Shown: positions 47,425 through 56,418, counted from the stretch's first letter. The stretch: DNA of 64,000 bases from Streptomyces reniochalinae (GCF_003323735.1 NZ_QOIM01000023.1:124001-188000), one strand, 5' to 3'. Numbers and translations are program-made. The notes: a model not told the origin generated them from the sequence alone.

Positions 47425-48725
47425 GCCACCGTCCGCAGCGCCCGCACCAGTGCCTGGGCGCGGGGATCGCTGGTGACCGAGCGGTGCAGAGTCCCCGTGA
47501 CGTAGCCGAAGGAGAGGGCCGACTCCGGGTCGGCGAAGCCCAGCGAGCCGCCGCGGCCCGGATGCCCGAAGGAGCCGGGGCCGAGCATCGGGCAGGCCGA
47601 ACCGTGCAGCATGTAGCCCAGCCCGAAACGGGTGTTGACGATCAGCACCCGGTCGGGACCCTCCGCCTCCTGCGACCGTGCCTGGGTGAGCGTCGCGGGC
47701 GTGAACAGCCGGCGGGCACCCGCCCGCGCCCGCCCACCGGAGCCGCCGTCCGCCCGGGAGGCGACGGAACCGTCGGAACCGGCCCGCACAGGGCCCATCA
47801 GCGCCGCGTAGAACGCGGAGAGGGAGCGGGCCGTGGCGATGCCGTTCGCGGCGGGGAGTTCGGCCGCACGGTAGGCGCGCGCGTTCTCGTCAGGGCGGGG
47901 CTCGACGGCGTCGAAGGCGCGGCGGGTGAGCGAGCCCGGATCGGCGTAGGCGTCGGTCACCGCACGTTTGGGCCGCGTCCGCAGCGCCCCCGGTGCGGGC
48001 TCCGGCGCCCTCAGCTCGGCGACCCTGGCCACCCGCCCCGAGGCGGCCACCTCCTCGGGCAGCCCGATCCACAGGTCGAGCCCGGCGGGTCCCGCGATCT
48101 CGTCGGCGAACCAGCGGCCCAAACTGCGGCCGCCGCTGGCACGGCGCACCAGTTCCGCGAGCAGCCAGCCGAAGGTGTGCGCGTGGTAGCCGTGCCCCTC
48201 CTCAGGGCGCCACTCGGGCGCCTGTCCGGCCAGCGCCCGCGGCCCGGCCGACGGGTCCAGCAGCTGCTCGGGGGTCAGCGGGGCCTCCACAGCGGGCAGA
48301 CCCGCACGGTGGGCGAGCAGATGGCGGACGAGGACACGTTCCTTCCCGGCGGCTTTGAACTCCGGCCAGTACGCGCCGACGGGGGCGTCCAGATCGAGCT
48401 GGCCGCGCTGGTGCAGCAGGTGCGGGACCGCCGCGGCGAGCCCCTTGGTGGCCGAGCGGACGACGACGGCGGTCTCCTCGGCCCAGGGCGCGGCGCCGGG
48501 GTCCGCCGGGTCGGTGGTGCCGCCCCACAGGTCGACGACCTTGCGGCCCTCGTGGTGCACGGCCACGGCCGCGCCCCTCTCGCCGCGCTCGGCGAAGTTG
48601 CGTACGAAGGCGTCCCTGACGGGCTCGTACCCCTTCGCCACCGTGCCGTGCACCGTCACCGGCGTGCCCGCCGCCGCTGCCGGCGGACCGGGCGCCGCCG
48701 TCGCTGAGTGAACGACCTTAGCCAC
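47415..48725 (-). CDS. Beta-lactamase-fold serine hydrolase (esterase/class C type)
   Basis: A GTG start at 48725 gives 436 residues with no signal peptide, so it is cytoplasmic. The nucleophile motif SxxK is VRSATKGLAAAVPHLL, and the YxN-like motif is GYHAHTFGWLLAELVRR with Tyr. Near the C-terminus FGHPGRGGSLGFADPE matches the H/K-x-G motif of EstB-like esterases. Family members hydrolyse esters or D-amino-acid peptides rather than penicillins. Substrate is unknown. Three direct repeats lie just upstream of the start. Confidence 0.88.
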   Translation of the reverse strand: MAKVVHSATAAPGPPAAAAGTPVTVHGTVAKGYEPVRDAFVRNFAERGERGAAVAVHHEGRKVVDLWGGTTDPADPGAAPWAEETAVVVRSATKGLAAAVPHLLHQRGQLDLDAPVGAYWPEFKAAGKERVLVRHLLAHRAGLPAVEAPLTPEQLLDPSAGPRALAGQAPEWRPEEGHGYHAHTFGWLLAELVRRASGGRSLGRWFADEIAGPAGLDLWIGLPEEVAASGRVARVAELRAPEPAPGALRTRPKRAVTDAYADPGSLTRRAFDAVEPRPDENARAYRAAELPAANGIATARSLSAFYAALMGPVRAGSDGSVASRADGGSGGRARAGARRLFTPATLTQARSQEAEGPDRVLIVNTRFGLGYMLHGSACPMLGPGSFGHPGRGGSLGFADPESALSFGYVTGTLHRSVTSDPRAQALVRALRTVAPA

Positions 48726-48737
48726 GTTCGATTCGCT

Positions 48738-48789
48738 CCTGTCGCCTTGGGGGCGCCTGTCGCCTTGGGGCGTTGCCTGTCGCCTTGGG
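48738..48789. repeat. Three direct repeats of CCTGTCGCCTTGGG upstream of hydrolase gene
   Basis: Identical 14-bp copies start at 48738, 48756 and 48776 (steps of 18 and 20 bp), 13-64 bp upstream of the hydrolase start on the minus strand. The position is that of promoter-proximal regulator sites. Confidence 0.8.
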
Positions 48790-48818
48790 ACGGTTTCGTG
48801 CGCCGCGCCCCCATGGTC

Positions 48819-49622
48819 CTACGTCGCCCGCGGACGCTGTGCGACGGGGGCTGTCACCGAACGGGGGTCGAAGCCGAAGGGCAGCTCCAGACGGTGCGCG
48901 CGCATCAGCTCCGGGTCCGACAGCAGTTCCTGCGTGATGCCGTCGGCCACCAGGACGCCGTCGGCCAGGACGACGGAACGCGGACACAGCTCCAGCGCGT
49001 ACGGCAGGTCGTGGGTGACCATCAGGACCGTCAGATCCAGCGCCCTGAGGAGATCGGCCAGCTCACGGCGGGCCGCCGGATCCAGGTTGGAGGACGGTTC
49101 GTCCAGGACGAGGATCTCGGGACGGGAGGCCAGCACGGTGGCGACCGCGACGCGCCGCCGCTGCCCGAACGAGAGGTGGTGCGGCGCCCGGTGGGCGTGC
49201 TGAGCCATGCCCACCCGCTCCAGCGCCTCCTCGACACGCTCTCGAAGCTCCGCCCCCCGCAGTCCCGCGGCCGCGGGGCCGAAAGCGACGTCCTCCTGGA
49301 CGGTGGGCATGAACAACTGGTCGTCGGGGTCCTGGAAGACGATGCCCACGCGGCGCCGGATCTCCGCCAGGTTCGGGCGGGCGACCGGCAGCCCGGCGAC
49401 CGTGACAGAACCGGCACCCGGCGTCAGGATGCCGTTGAGATGCAGCACCAGCGTGGTCTTGCCCGCACCGTTGGGTCCGAGCAGGGCGACACGCCGGCCG
49501 CGCTCCACCGTCAGGTCGACACCGAACAACGCCTGATGGCCGTCCGGATAGGCGTAGGCCAGCCCCCGCACCTCAAGGGAGGGCACGTCGGCGCCGTCGG
49601 CGGGGAAAGCAGCCAAGTTCAC
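48819..49622 (-). CDS. cbiO: Ni/Co ECF transporter ATP-binding protein
   Basis: The start is taken at GTG 49622, which overlaps the cbiQ stop as GTGA and has GGGATGGG before it (267 residues); ATG 49631 is the alternative. It is an ABC ATPase with ALLGPNGAGKTTLVLHLNG (Walker A), IVFQDPDDQLFMPTVQEDVAFGP (Q-loop with the typical ECF DQLF), LSFGQRRRVAVATVL (signature) and ILVLDEPSSNLD (Walker B). It energises the CbiMQO cobalt/nickel importer. It is last in the cbiM-cbiQ-cbiO operon. Confidence 0.94.
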   Translation of the reverse strand: MNLAAFPADGADVPSLEVRGLAYAYPDGHQALFGVDLTVERGRRVALLGPNGAGKTTLVLHLNGILTPGAGSVTVAGLPVARPNLAEIRRRVGIVFQDPDDQLFMPTVQEDVAFGPAAAGLRGAELRERVEEALERVGMAQHAHRAPHHLSFGQRRRVAVATVLASRPEILVLDEPSSNLDPAARRELADLLRALDLTVLMVTHDLPYALELCPRSVVLADGVLVADGITQELLSDPELMRAHRLELPFGFDPRSVTAPVAQRPRAT

Positions 49623-50383
49623 GAAGCCCATCCCGTCACACAGATCGCGAGAGCGGCGAGAGGCAGCGCCGCCGAACGGGCCCACTGCGCGCGGGCCGCG
49701 GGGCCGTCGCCGAGAGCGGGCGGCATCGTGCCGGTGTAGCCGCGGCTGAGCATCGCCAGGTGCACCCGCTCGCCCCGCTCGTAGGAGCGGATGAACAGCG
49801 ACCCGGCCGACTTGGCGAGCACCGCCCAGTGCCGCGGGCCGCGCGCCTCGAAACCGCGCGAGACGCGGGCGGTGCGCATCCGCCGCATCTCGTCGCTGAT
49901 GACGTCCGCGTAGCGCACCATGAACGTGGCGATCTGGCACAGCAGCGGCGGCATCCGCAGCCGCGCCAACCCCAGCAGCAGTGCGTTCAGCCCGGTCGTC
50001 GAGGCGAGCAGCACCGACGCCGCCACCCCCAAGGTGCCCTTGGCGAGCACGTTCCACGCCCCCCACAGCCCCGGCTCGGACAGCGACATCCCCAGCACGG
50101 TGATCCGCTCCCCCTCGGCGACGAACGGCAGCAGCACCGCGAACGCCACGAACGGCACCTCGATCGCCATCCGCGTCAGCCAATGCCGCGGCGGCACCCG
50201 CGACGCCGCGGCCACGGCCGCCAGCAGCAGCGCGTACGCGCCGAACGCCCACACCGCCTCGCGCGGCGTGACCACCACGAGGACGACGAAGCAGAAGACC
50301 GCCGCCAGCTTGCAGTGCGCGGGCAGCGCGTGCACAGGCGAGCGCACGTCCTTGTAGAGCTTGTGCGCGTGTCCCGCACCCAT
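49619..50383 (-). CDS. cbiQ: Ni/Co ECF transporter transmembrane protein
   Basis: A 254-residue ECF T-component with about six membrane helices. The coupling motifs for the ATPase are seen in the cytoplasmic loop: RMRTARVSRGFEARGPR (first A-R-G type) and SYERGERVHLAMLSRGYTG (second). It starts at ATG 50383, 19 bp after cbiM, and its stop overlaps cbiO. It links substrate capture by CbiM to ATP hydrolysis by CbiO. Confidence 0.93.
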   Translation of the reverse strand: MGAGHAHKLYKDVRSPVHALPAHCKLAAVFCFVVLVVVTPREAVWAFGAYALLLAAVAAASRVPPRHWLTRMAIEVPFVAFAVLLPFVAEGERITVLGMSLSEPGLWGAWNVLAKGTLGVAASVLLASTTGLNALLLGLARLRMPPLLCQIATFMVRYADVISDEMRRMRTARVSRGFEARGPRHWAVLAKSAGSLFIRSYERGERVHLAMLSRGYTGTMPPALGDGPAARAQWARSAALPLAALAICVTGWAS

Positions 50384-50402
50384 GTCGCCGCGGCCCCGCT
50401 GC

Positions 50403-51590
50403 TCAGCGCTCGGCGGGTGCGTCGGCCGGCTGCGGAGCCGCCGCCGACGCGCCCCCGTCGGCGCCTCGGCGGCGGCGCACCACCACGAACACGCCCGAGC
50501 CCACCGCGAGGGTGGCCCCCGCGCCGATGACTCCCGCCAGGCCGCCGGAGAGACGGGTGTTGGCGATGTCCTTGACGCCGTAGTCGGCCAACGGCGAGTC
50601 CTCGGCGGCGTGATCCTCCGCCTTCTCGTCGATGCCGTTGTCGGCCGCGACCTTCTCCAGCCCGTCGGGGCTGGCCGACGCGTAGAAGCTCAGGCCGCCC
50701 GCGCACACGACGGTCGCCGCCAGGCCGGCGAGCCAGAGGGGGCGGGCGGAACGGCGGGGAGCGGGGACCTTCGCGGGTTCCTGCGCGGGGGCGCTCTCAA
50801 GTTCCCGCGCGGGAGAGCCCTCAAGAGCGTCCGTGGGTGCGGTTGCGGGTTCCTGCGCGGGGGCGGTCGTGCCTGCGTCCGTGGACGCGAGCGGAGAAGG
50901 CCGTAGCTCCAGGCGGACGGACAGGCGATCCCGCGCCGCGTACACCAGGTCCGGACGGACGGCCACCACCGCCCCCACCGTCGCCGCCGTGATCACGGCC
51001 TCGCCGACCCCGATGAGCACGTGCACGCCCACCATGGCGGCGACCACCTTGCCCAACGACACGTCACTCGTCCCGCCCAGCGCGTACAGAGCCGTGAACG
51101 CCACGGCGGCGGCCGGCACGGAGACCAAAGCGGCGACGAACGACGCGACCGTCACCGCGGAACGCCTGCGCGGCAGCACCCGCAGCAGCGCGCGGAAGAG
51201 GCCGTAGGCGACCAGGACGGTCACCACACCCATGTCCGTGATGTTCGTCCCCAGGGCCGTCAGCCCACCGTCAGCGAACAGCACCCCCTGGAGCAGCAGC
51301 ACGACGGACACGCACAACACGCCCGTACAGGGTCCCACGAGGATCGCGGCGAGTGCCCCACCGAGCAGATGCCCACTCGTCCCGGCAGCCACCGGGAAGT
51401 TGAGCATCTGCACCGCGAAGATGAACGCGGCGACCAGACCCGCCAGCGGCGCCGTCCGCTCCCCCGCCTCGCCGAGGCCGCCACCGAGCTCGCGCCGGGC
51501 GCCACGCAGGGAGGCAGCGACAGCCACGGCGGCGAGCACGCCCGTACCGGCCGAGACGGGGGCATCGATGAATCCATCAGGTACGTGCAT
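50403..51590 (-). CDS. cbiM: CbiM-CbiN fusion, substrate component of Ni/Co ECF transporter
   Basis: The start is ATG 51590 (395 residues), giving the essential N-terminal MHVPDGFID with His2, the metal ligand of CbiM/NikM proteins. About seven membrane helices follow (QMLNFPVAAGTSGHLLGGALAAI is diagnostic). After a Pro/Ala-rich linker (about 240-290) the C-terminal part carries the CbiN/PDGLE domain (SASPDGLEKVAADNGIDEKAED) with two more helices. Thus M and N are fused. A Nur-like box lies about 75-90 bp upstream of the start, so nickel is the likely substrate. First gene of the operon, divergent from ssgE. Confidence 0.93.
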   Translation of the reverse strand: MHVPDGFIDAPVSAGTGVLAAVAVAASLRGARRELGGGLGEAGERTAPLAGLVAAFIFAVQMLNFPVAAGTSGHLLGGALAAILVGPCTGVLCVSVVLLLQGVLFADGGLTALGTNITDMGVVTVLVAYGLFRALLRVLPRRRSAVTVASFVAALVSVPAAAVAFTALYALGGTSDVSLGKVVAAMVGVHVLIGVGEAVITAATVGAVVAVRPDLVYAARDRLSVRLELRPSPLASTDAGTTAPAQEPATAPTDALEGSPARELESAPAQEPAKVPAPRRSARPLWLAGLAATVVCAGGLSFYASASPDGLEKVAADNGIDEKAEDHAAEDSPLADYGVKDIANTRLSGGLAGVIGAGATLAVGSGVFVVVRRRRGADGGASAAAPQPADAPAER

Positions 51591-51649
51591 GGGGAAGCAC
51601 CCCTTCTCACGACGGCACAGCCGGTGACGGTTCAGCTTCAGCCTCCTGA

Positions 51650-51655
51650 GAATAG
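51650..51655 (-). promoter_or_regulatory. -10 hexamer TATTCT of the cbiMQO promoter
   Basis: TATTCT on the minus strand, about 60 bp upstream of cbiM and directly downstream of the Nur-like box. Confidence 0.45.
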
Positions 51656-51662
51656 CGGTCAA

Positions 51663-51679
51663 ATGCAAAGAACTTGCAA
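51663..51679. promoter_or_regulatory. Nur-box-like operator (ATGCAA-N5-TTGCAA)
   Basis: One mismatch from TTGCAA-N5-TTGCAA, the nickel regulator Nur (Fur family) box described for S. coelicolor sodF and nikA. It is upstream of and next to the cbiM -10 hexamer, as expected for nickel repression of uptake. Confidence 0.65.
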
Positions 51680-51837
51680 GAGGGAGAACAAGCAAAGAGA
51701 AGAAGTGCGCGCGCTGTGGCAGAGCTCACCAGGCCCCCCGGGTGACTGACCGGCCGTCCCACGCGTCTGACAGGACGAAGGGGCAACCCGGCCCGAGCGA
51801 TGAGCGGACCGGGAGTCCCCGACCCAGAGGAGCAGAC

Positions 51838-52251
51838 GTGTCACAGGTCATCACCCGCACCGTGCCGGCCCAACTGATCACCCGGCCGCCCGCCACCCGC
51901 CCCCTGACACCCGCTCTTCGCTACGACTCGGCCGACCCGCTCGCCGTGCACCTCGTCTTCCCCGCCGACATATCCCTCGACGGCGAGGAAGTCACCTGGA
52001 CCTTCTCCCGCGACCTCCTCGCCCAGGGGGCGTGCGGGCCCGCCGGGGAAGGAGACGTCCACGTGTGCCCCTTCGGCCAGGAGCGGACTGTGATCGAGTT
52101 GCACGCGGGGGAAGGGGTGGCCGTTCTGGAGTTCTTCAGTGCGGATCTGTCTGCGTTCTTGCAGAGGTCGTACGAGGTTGTTCCCGCTGGGGGCGAGGGG
52201 GCGTTCCTCGATCTGGAAGAGGGTTTTCGCTCCCTGCTCCGCGGAGTGTGA
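51838..52251 (+). CDS. ssgE: SsgA-like sporulation/cell-division protein (SsgE)
   Basis: A GTG start at 51838, with AGAGGAG about 10 nt upstream, gives 137 residues, the normal SALP size. Family features are LRYDSADPLAVHLVFP, EVTWTFSRDLLAQG, DVHVCPFG and AVLEFFSADLSAFLQRSYEVVPAG. SALPs occur only in morphologically complex actinomycetes and steer septation and spore-wall processing; SsgE controls timing of spore separation. The position next to cbiMQO is that of SCO3158 in S. coelicolor, which supports ssgE, though paralogue assignment is by synteny from memory. Its last codons fall in a 16-bp tandem duplication. Confidence 0.82.
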   Translation: MSQVITRTVPAQLITRPPATRPLTPALRYDSADPLAVHLVFPADISLDGEEVTWTFSRDLLAQGACGPAGEGDVHVCPFGQERTVIELHAGEGVAVLEFFSADLSAFLQRSYEVVPAGGEGAFLDLEEGFRSLLRGV

Positions 52252-52272
52252 CCTTCGCGGAGTGTGACCTTC
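52241..52272. repeat. 16-bp tandem duplication at the ssgE stop
   Basis: GCGGAGTGTGACCTTC at 52241-52256 is repeated exactly at 52257-52272. The first copy carries the ssgE stop codon, the second a redundant in-frame-like copy outside the gene. Confidence 0.9.
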
Positions 52273-52769
52273 GCTCCTCCTGGGGCGGGCCCCCGATGCC
52301 CCCCCTTTCCAGTGGGGCCGCCCACCCCCGAGGGTGTTGCTCTCTATCCGGGGGGCTCCTCCCCCAGACTCCGTCCGGGGGGACCCCCACCCCAAAGGCC
52401 CCCCGCTACGGGGGCTCCGCCCCCCTAGGAACCCCCGCCACGGGGCTCCGCCCCCTGGACCCCCCACAGGAGACAGAACCGCAGTACATAGATGCTGGGT
52501 CGTCTCTCACGCAAGAGGGCCCTCCCAGATACTCCAGGGGGCTCCTAGGGGGGCGGAGCCCCCCGTAGCGGGGGGCAGTTGGGGGGCGGAGCCGCCCCAA
52601 CGCCCGGCCGGCGAGGCCGCGGGGGTTTGGGGGCGGAGCGCCCCAACCACGGCCGAGGGCACCCTCGTGAAAGAAGGGGAAGACCATGGGGGGCCAGGGG
52701 CGAAGCCCCGAGGAGAGGGGGCGCTCTTACAACTTGCTGATGGTGCTCGCGGCCCGAACCATGGGAGGG
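52273..52769. repeat. REP-like array of G-C palindromes
   Basis: Noncoding. At least six short palindromes of the form GGGG-CTCCG/CGGAG/CGAAG-CCCC lie at 52410-52424, 52442-52454, 52548-52564, 52583-52597, 52627-52646 and 52697-52709, in both orientations, between long runs of C or G. They occupy the whole ssgE-tricorn gap. This resembles bacterial REP/BIME sequences; no REP transposase is nearby. Confidence 0.7.
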
Positions 52770-55700
52770 ATGATCGACGACGGCGCGTACCTCCGTTTCC
52801 CGCACCTGCACAGCAACCTGCTCTGCTTCGTGGCCGAGGACGACCTGTGGCTCGCCCCGCTGCCCGGTGCGCAGGAGCCGTCCGGACGGGCGTGGCGGCT
52901 GACCGTCGACCGCACCCGCGTCGGACATCCCCGTTTCTCCCCCGACGGGGAGCGCATCGCCTTCACCACCTGGCGCAGCCTCGACCCCGAGGTCCATCTG
53001 GTGCCGGTGGGCGGCGGCCCCGCGCGGCAGCTGACGTACTGGGGCGCCACCGACACGCGGGTCTGCGGCTGGACCCCCGAGGGCGACGTGCTGGCCGTGG
53101 CCTCGCACGGCGAACCGTTCGCGCACCGCGCCTGGTCCTACCGCATTCCCGTCGAGGGCCCCGACGGGCCGCCCGCCGACCGTCCGGACGCCCCCTGCCC
53201 CGGCAGCAGACTGCCGTGGGGGCCGGTCTCGGACATCGCCGTCGCCGAGCAGGAGGGCGAGCGGCGCACGCTGCTGCTGACGGGCACGCCCCCGCACGAG
53301 CCCGCGAGCTGGAAGCGGTACCGGGGCGGCGCCACGGGGCGGATGTGGCTGCAAGGCGAGCGGCTGCTGCCCGCTCTCGAGGGACACCTGGACGCGGTGA
53401 TGCTGGTCGGCGGGCGGGTCGCCTTCCTCTCCGACCACGAGGGCGTCGGCAACCTGTACTCCTGCCTCCCCGACGGTTCGGATCTGCGCCGCCACACCGA
53501 CCACGACACCTTCTACGCCCGGCACGCCGCCACCGACGGGCGGCGGGTCGTCTACCAGTGCGCGGGCGAGCTGTGGCTGGTCGACGACTTCGCGCGTACG
53601 GCGCGCCCGCACCGGCTCGATGTGCGGCTGGGCGGCCAGCGCGCCGGGCGGCGCCCCTACCAGGTGCCGGCGGGCGCGCACCTGGACGGGCTGGCCGTCG
53701 ACCCCACGGGCCGGGCGAGCGCGGTGGCGGTGCGCGGCAGCATGTACTGGCTCACCCACCGCGACGGTCCTGCGCGGGCCATCTGCGACACCCCGGGGGT
53801 GCGGTCGCGGTTGCCCGAGATGCTGGGCGGCACCGGGCGGATCGCCTACGTCACGGACGCGGACGGCGAGGACGCCATCGAGATCGCCGACCTCCCCCGC
53901 GCCACCCGGCAGCGGCCCGCCTACCGGGTGGCCGGCGGGCAGCTCGGGCGGGTACTCGAACTGGTGGCCGCCCCCTCGGGGGAGCGGCTCGCCGTCGTCG
54001 CGCACGACGGGCGACTGCTGATCGTCGACGTCCCCGATCTCGACGAGGACAGGTCCGCGCCCGAGGCCACGATCACCGAGGTCGTTCGATCGCACAACGG
54101 TCCCGTGCACGACCCCGCCTTCTCCCCCGACTCGCGGTGGCTGGCCTGGGCGCACCCCGGGGTGGGCCGGTCCCTGTCCTGCATCAGACTGGCGAAGGTC
54201 GCCGACCCGCAGGGGCCGGAGGGGGAGCGCACGATCCTCGACGTCACGGACGGCCGGTTCGAGGACGAGCAGCCCGTCTTCACCCGGGACGGGCGCTACC
54301 TCGCCTTCCTGTCCTGGCGCGGCTTCGATCCGGTCTACGACGTGCACACGGGCGATCTCTCCTTCCCGCTGGGCTGCCGCCCCTACCTGGTGCCGCTCGC
54401 CTCGGCGACGCTCTCACCCTTCGCGCTCAGCCCGGAGGGCCGCCCCGCCGCCGGCGGACTCGACCCGCAGGACGCGGTGGGCGCCGGCGGGGAAGAGGAG
54501 GGGCCCGAGGTGACGGTTCTCGTGGAGGCGGAAGGTTTGGCGAACCGCGTGACGCCCTTCCCGGTGACCGCGTCCAAGTACACGGCGCTGTGCCCGGTGG
54601 CGGGCGGCGGGCTGATCTGGCTGCGGTTCCCCATCTCGGGCGCCCTGGGCGAGACGTTCGTCAACCCGGCCGACACCTCGGGCCGGCCCACGCTGGAGCA
54701 CTTCGACCTGACCACCGCCAAGCGCACCGAGTTGACCAGCGACATCGACTGGTTCGCGCTGAGCGGGGACGGCACCCGGCTGGTCGTGGCAGACGAGGGG
54801 ATACTCCGCGTCGTCCCGGCCGGGCAGCAGGCCGACTCCGACAGCACCACCTACATCGACATGCGCCGCGTCCTCCACGACGTCGACCCGGCCGCCGAGT
54901 GGCGGCAGGCCTACGCAGAGGCCGGGCGGCTGATCCAGGCGTACTTCTGGGATCCCGGCATGAGCGGGGTCGACTGGGACGCCGTCCTCGACCAGTACCG
55001 CCCGCTGGTCGAACGCGTCGCCTCCCCTGACGAGTTCGCCGACCTGCTGCGCGAAGTTCTCGGCGAACTCGGCACCTCGCACGCCTACGTCACCCCCGCG
55101 CGGCGCGACGAGGGCCCGCCGCACTACCAGCGGCCCATCGGTTTCCTCGGCGCCGATCTGATCCGCACCCCCGAGGGCGACTGGCAGATCGGCCGCATCC
55201 TGCCGGGCGACTCCTCCGACTCGCGCGCCCGCTCCCCGCTGGCCGCCTCACCCGTGCGCGAGGGCGCGCTGCTCACCCACGTCGACGCCCGCCCCGTCGA
55301 CATCCACAGCGGTCCCGCGCCCCTGCTGGCCGCGGCGGGCGGCACCACCGTCGAGCTGACCCTGGAGCAGGCGGGCCCGCGCCGGGTCGCCGTCGTCCCG
55401 CTGATCGACGAACGCCCGTTGCGCTACCAAGACTGGGTGGCCCGCCGCCGTGAGGTGGTCCGCGAGCTGAGCGGCGGGGAGTGCGGCTACCTGCACATCC
55501 CCGACATGGGCGGCTCAGGGTGGGCACAGTTCAACCGCGACCTGCGCCTGGAGGTCTCCCGTCCCGCGCTGATCGTGGACGTGCGGGGCAACGCGGGCGG
55601 CCACATCAGCGAGCTCGTCCTGGAGAAGCTGACCCGCACCATCCTCGGCTGGGACCTCACCCGCAACGCCGAGCCCGTCTCGTACGCCAGCAACGCGCCG

Positions 55701-56105
55701 CGCGGGCCCGTGGTCGCGGTCGCCGACGAGGCCACCGCCTCCGACGGCGACATGATCATCGCCGCGTTCCGGCAGCTCGGCCTCGGCCCCGTCGTCGGCG
55801 CCCGCACCTGGGGCGGCGTCGTCGGCATGACAGGGCGGCACCGGCTCGGCGACGGCACGGTGATCACCGTGCCCATGAACGCGGCCTGGTTCGAGGGCTT
55901 CGGGTGGTCGGTCGAGAACCGCGGCGTCGACCCCGACATCGAGGTCCTGCGGACGCCCCTGGACTGGGCCGAGGGGCGCAGTTCCGTCCTGGGGACCGCC
56001 GTGACCACCGCGCTCGACCTGCTGGAGCGGCACCCCGCACGCACGCCGCCCGGCTACGGGGACGTCCCCGACCGGTCGCGGCCGCCGTTGCCGCCCCGCC
56101 CCTGA
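52770..56105 (+). CDS. Tricorn protease homologue (S41 family)
   Basis: A 1111-residue protein; the start at ATG 52770 (MIDDGAYLRFPHLHSNLLCF) fits the family, with ATG 52761 as an alternative. The N-terminal two thirds hold two beta-propellers built from WD40-like blades (for example HPRFSPDGERIAFTTWRSLD, AFSPDSRWLAWAHPG, VFTRDGRYLAFLSWRG). A small helical region, a PDZ domain (ALLTHVDARPVD) and the S41 core follow. The nucleophile lies in VADEATASDGDMIIAAFRQ and the oxyanion Gly-Gly in VRGNAGGHIS. Tricorn cuts peptides released by the proteasome. Cytoplasmic. Confidence 0.94.
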   Translation: MIDDGAYLRFPHLHSNLLCFVAEDDLWLAPLPGAQEPSGRAWRLTVDRTRVGHPRFSPDGERIAFTTWRSLDPEVHLVPVGGGPARQLTYWGATDTRVCGWTPEGDVLAVASHGEPFAHRAWSYRIPVEGPDGPPADRPDAPCPGSRLPWGPVSDIAVAEQEGERRTLLLTGTPPHEPASWKRYRGGATGRMWLQGERLLPALEGHLDAVMLVGGRVAFLSDHEGVGNLYSCLPDGSDLRRHTDHDTFYARHAATDGRRVVYQCAGELWLVDDFARTARPHRLDVRLGGQRAGRRPYQVPAGAHLDGLAVDPTGRASAVAVRGSMYWLTHRDGPARAICDTPGVRSRLPEMLGGTGRIAYVTDADGEDAIEIADLPRATRQRPAYRVAGGQLGRVLELVAAPSGERLAVVAHDGRLLIVDVPDLDEDRSAPEATITEVVRSHNGPVHDPAFSPDSRWLAWAHPGVGRSLSCIRLAKVADPQGPEGERTILDVTDGRFEDEQPVFTRDGRYLAFLSWRGFDPVYDVHTGDLSFPLGCRPYLVPLASATLSPFALSPEGRPAAGGLDPQDAVGAGGEEEGPEVTVLVEAEGLANRVTPFPVTASKYTALCPVAGGGLIWLRFPISGALGETFVNPADTSGRPTLEHFDLTTAKRTELTSDIDWFALSGDGTRLVVADEGILRVVPAGQQADSDSTTYIDMRRVLHDVDPAAEWRQAYAEAGRLIQAYFWDPGMSGVDWDAVLDQYRPLVERVASPDEFADLLREVLGELGTSHAYVTPARRDEGPPHYQRPIGFLGADLIRTPEGDWQIGRILPGDSSDSRARSPLAASPVREGALLTHVDARPVDIHSGPAPLLAAAGGTTVELTLEQAGPRRVAVVPLIDERPLRYQDWVARRREVVRELSGGECGYLHIPDMGGSGWAQFNRDLRLEVSRPALIVDVRGNAGGHISELVLEKLTRTILGWDLTRNAEPVSYASNAPRGPVVAVADEATASDGDMIIAAFRQLGLGPVVGARTWGGVVGMTGRHRLGDGTVITVPMNAAWFEGFGWSVENRGVDPDIEVLRTPLDWAEGRSSVLGTAVTTALDLLERHPARTPPGYGDVPDRSRPPLPPRP

Positions 56106-56151
56106 GGGCCCCCGCGTCGACCCGCTACCCCTTTTGGCACGGAATGCACTA

Positions 56152-56169
56152 TTCGCACCGGCGTGCGAA
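56152..56169. promoter_or_regulatory. TTCGCAC-N4-GTGCGAA inverted repeat upstream of small gene
   Basis: Perfect 7-bp arms 41-58 bp before the start of the 62-residue protein. A candidate operator. Confidence 0.4.
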
Positions 56170-56209
56170 GGTGGAAGGAGCCCTTCAGGACAACACCGAA
56201 GGAGTACCG

Positions 56210-56398
56210 ATGGGCCTCGCAGACCAGTTCAAGGACAAGATGGAGCAGCTCCAGCACAAGGGCAAGGAGAAGAGCTCCGGCGAGAAGTCGTCCGGCGACC
56301 GCGGACAGCAGGTCCGCGAGAAGGGCGAGGAGATGAAGGACAAGGCGCAGGACCGGGCACAGGAGTGGCAGGACAAGCAGGACAAGGGCGACCGGTAA
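56210..56398 (+). CDS. Small hydrophilic CsbD-like stress protein
   Basis: The start is ATG 56210 with GAAGGAG 5-11 nt upstream; it encodes 62 residues. The product is almost entirely Lys/Glu/Gln/Asp/Gly (MGLADQFKDKMEQLQHKGKE, then QQVREKGEEMKDKAQDRAQ) and should be a disordered or helical soluble protein. The composition and Asp-Lys repeats resemble CsbD/YjbJ stress proteins induced by envelope or osmotic stress. There are no Cys, Trp or membrane segments. An inverted repeat precedes the gene and a strong terminator follows it. Confidence 0.75.
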   Translation: MGLADQFKDKMEQLQHKGKEKSSGEKSSGDRGQQVREKGEEMKDKAQDRAQEWQDKQDKGDR

Positions 56399-56418
56399 GC
56401 GCCAGTACCCCTTCCAGT

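Noticed and set aside
51591..51837. Cobalamin riboswitch upstream of cbiM
   Set aside because: The 5' region is short (about 60 nt from the predicted start of transcription) and lacks a recognisable B12-box; a Nur-like site is present instead.
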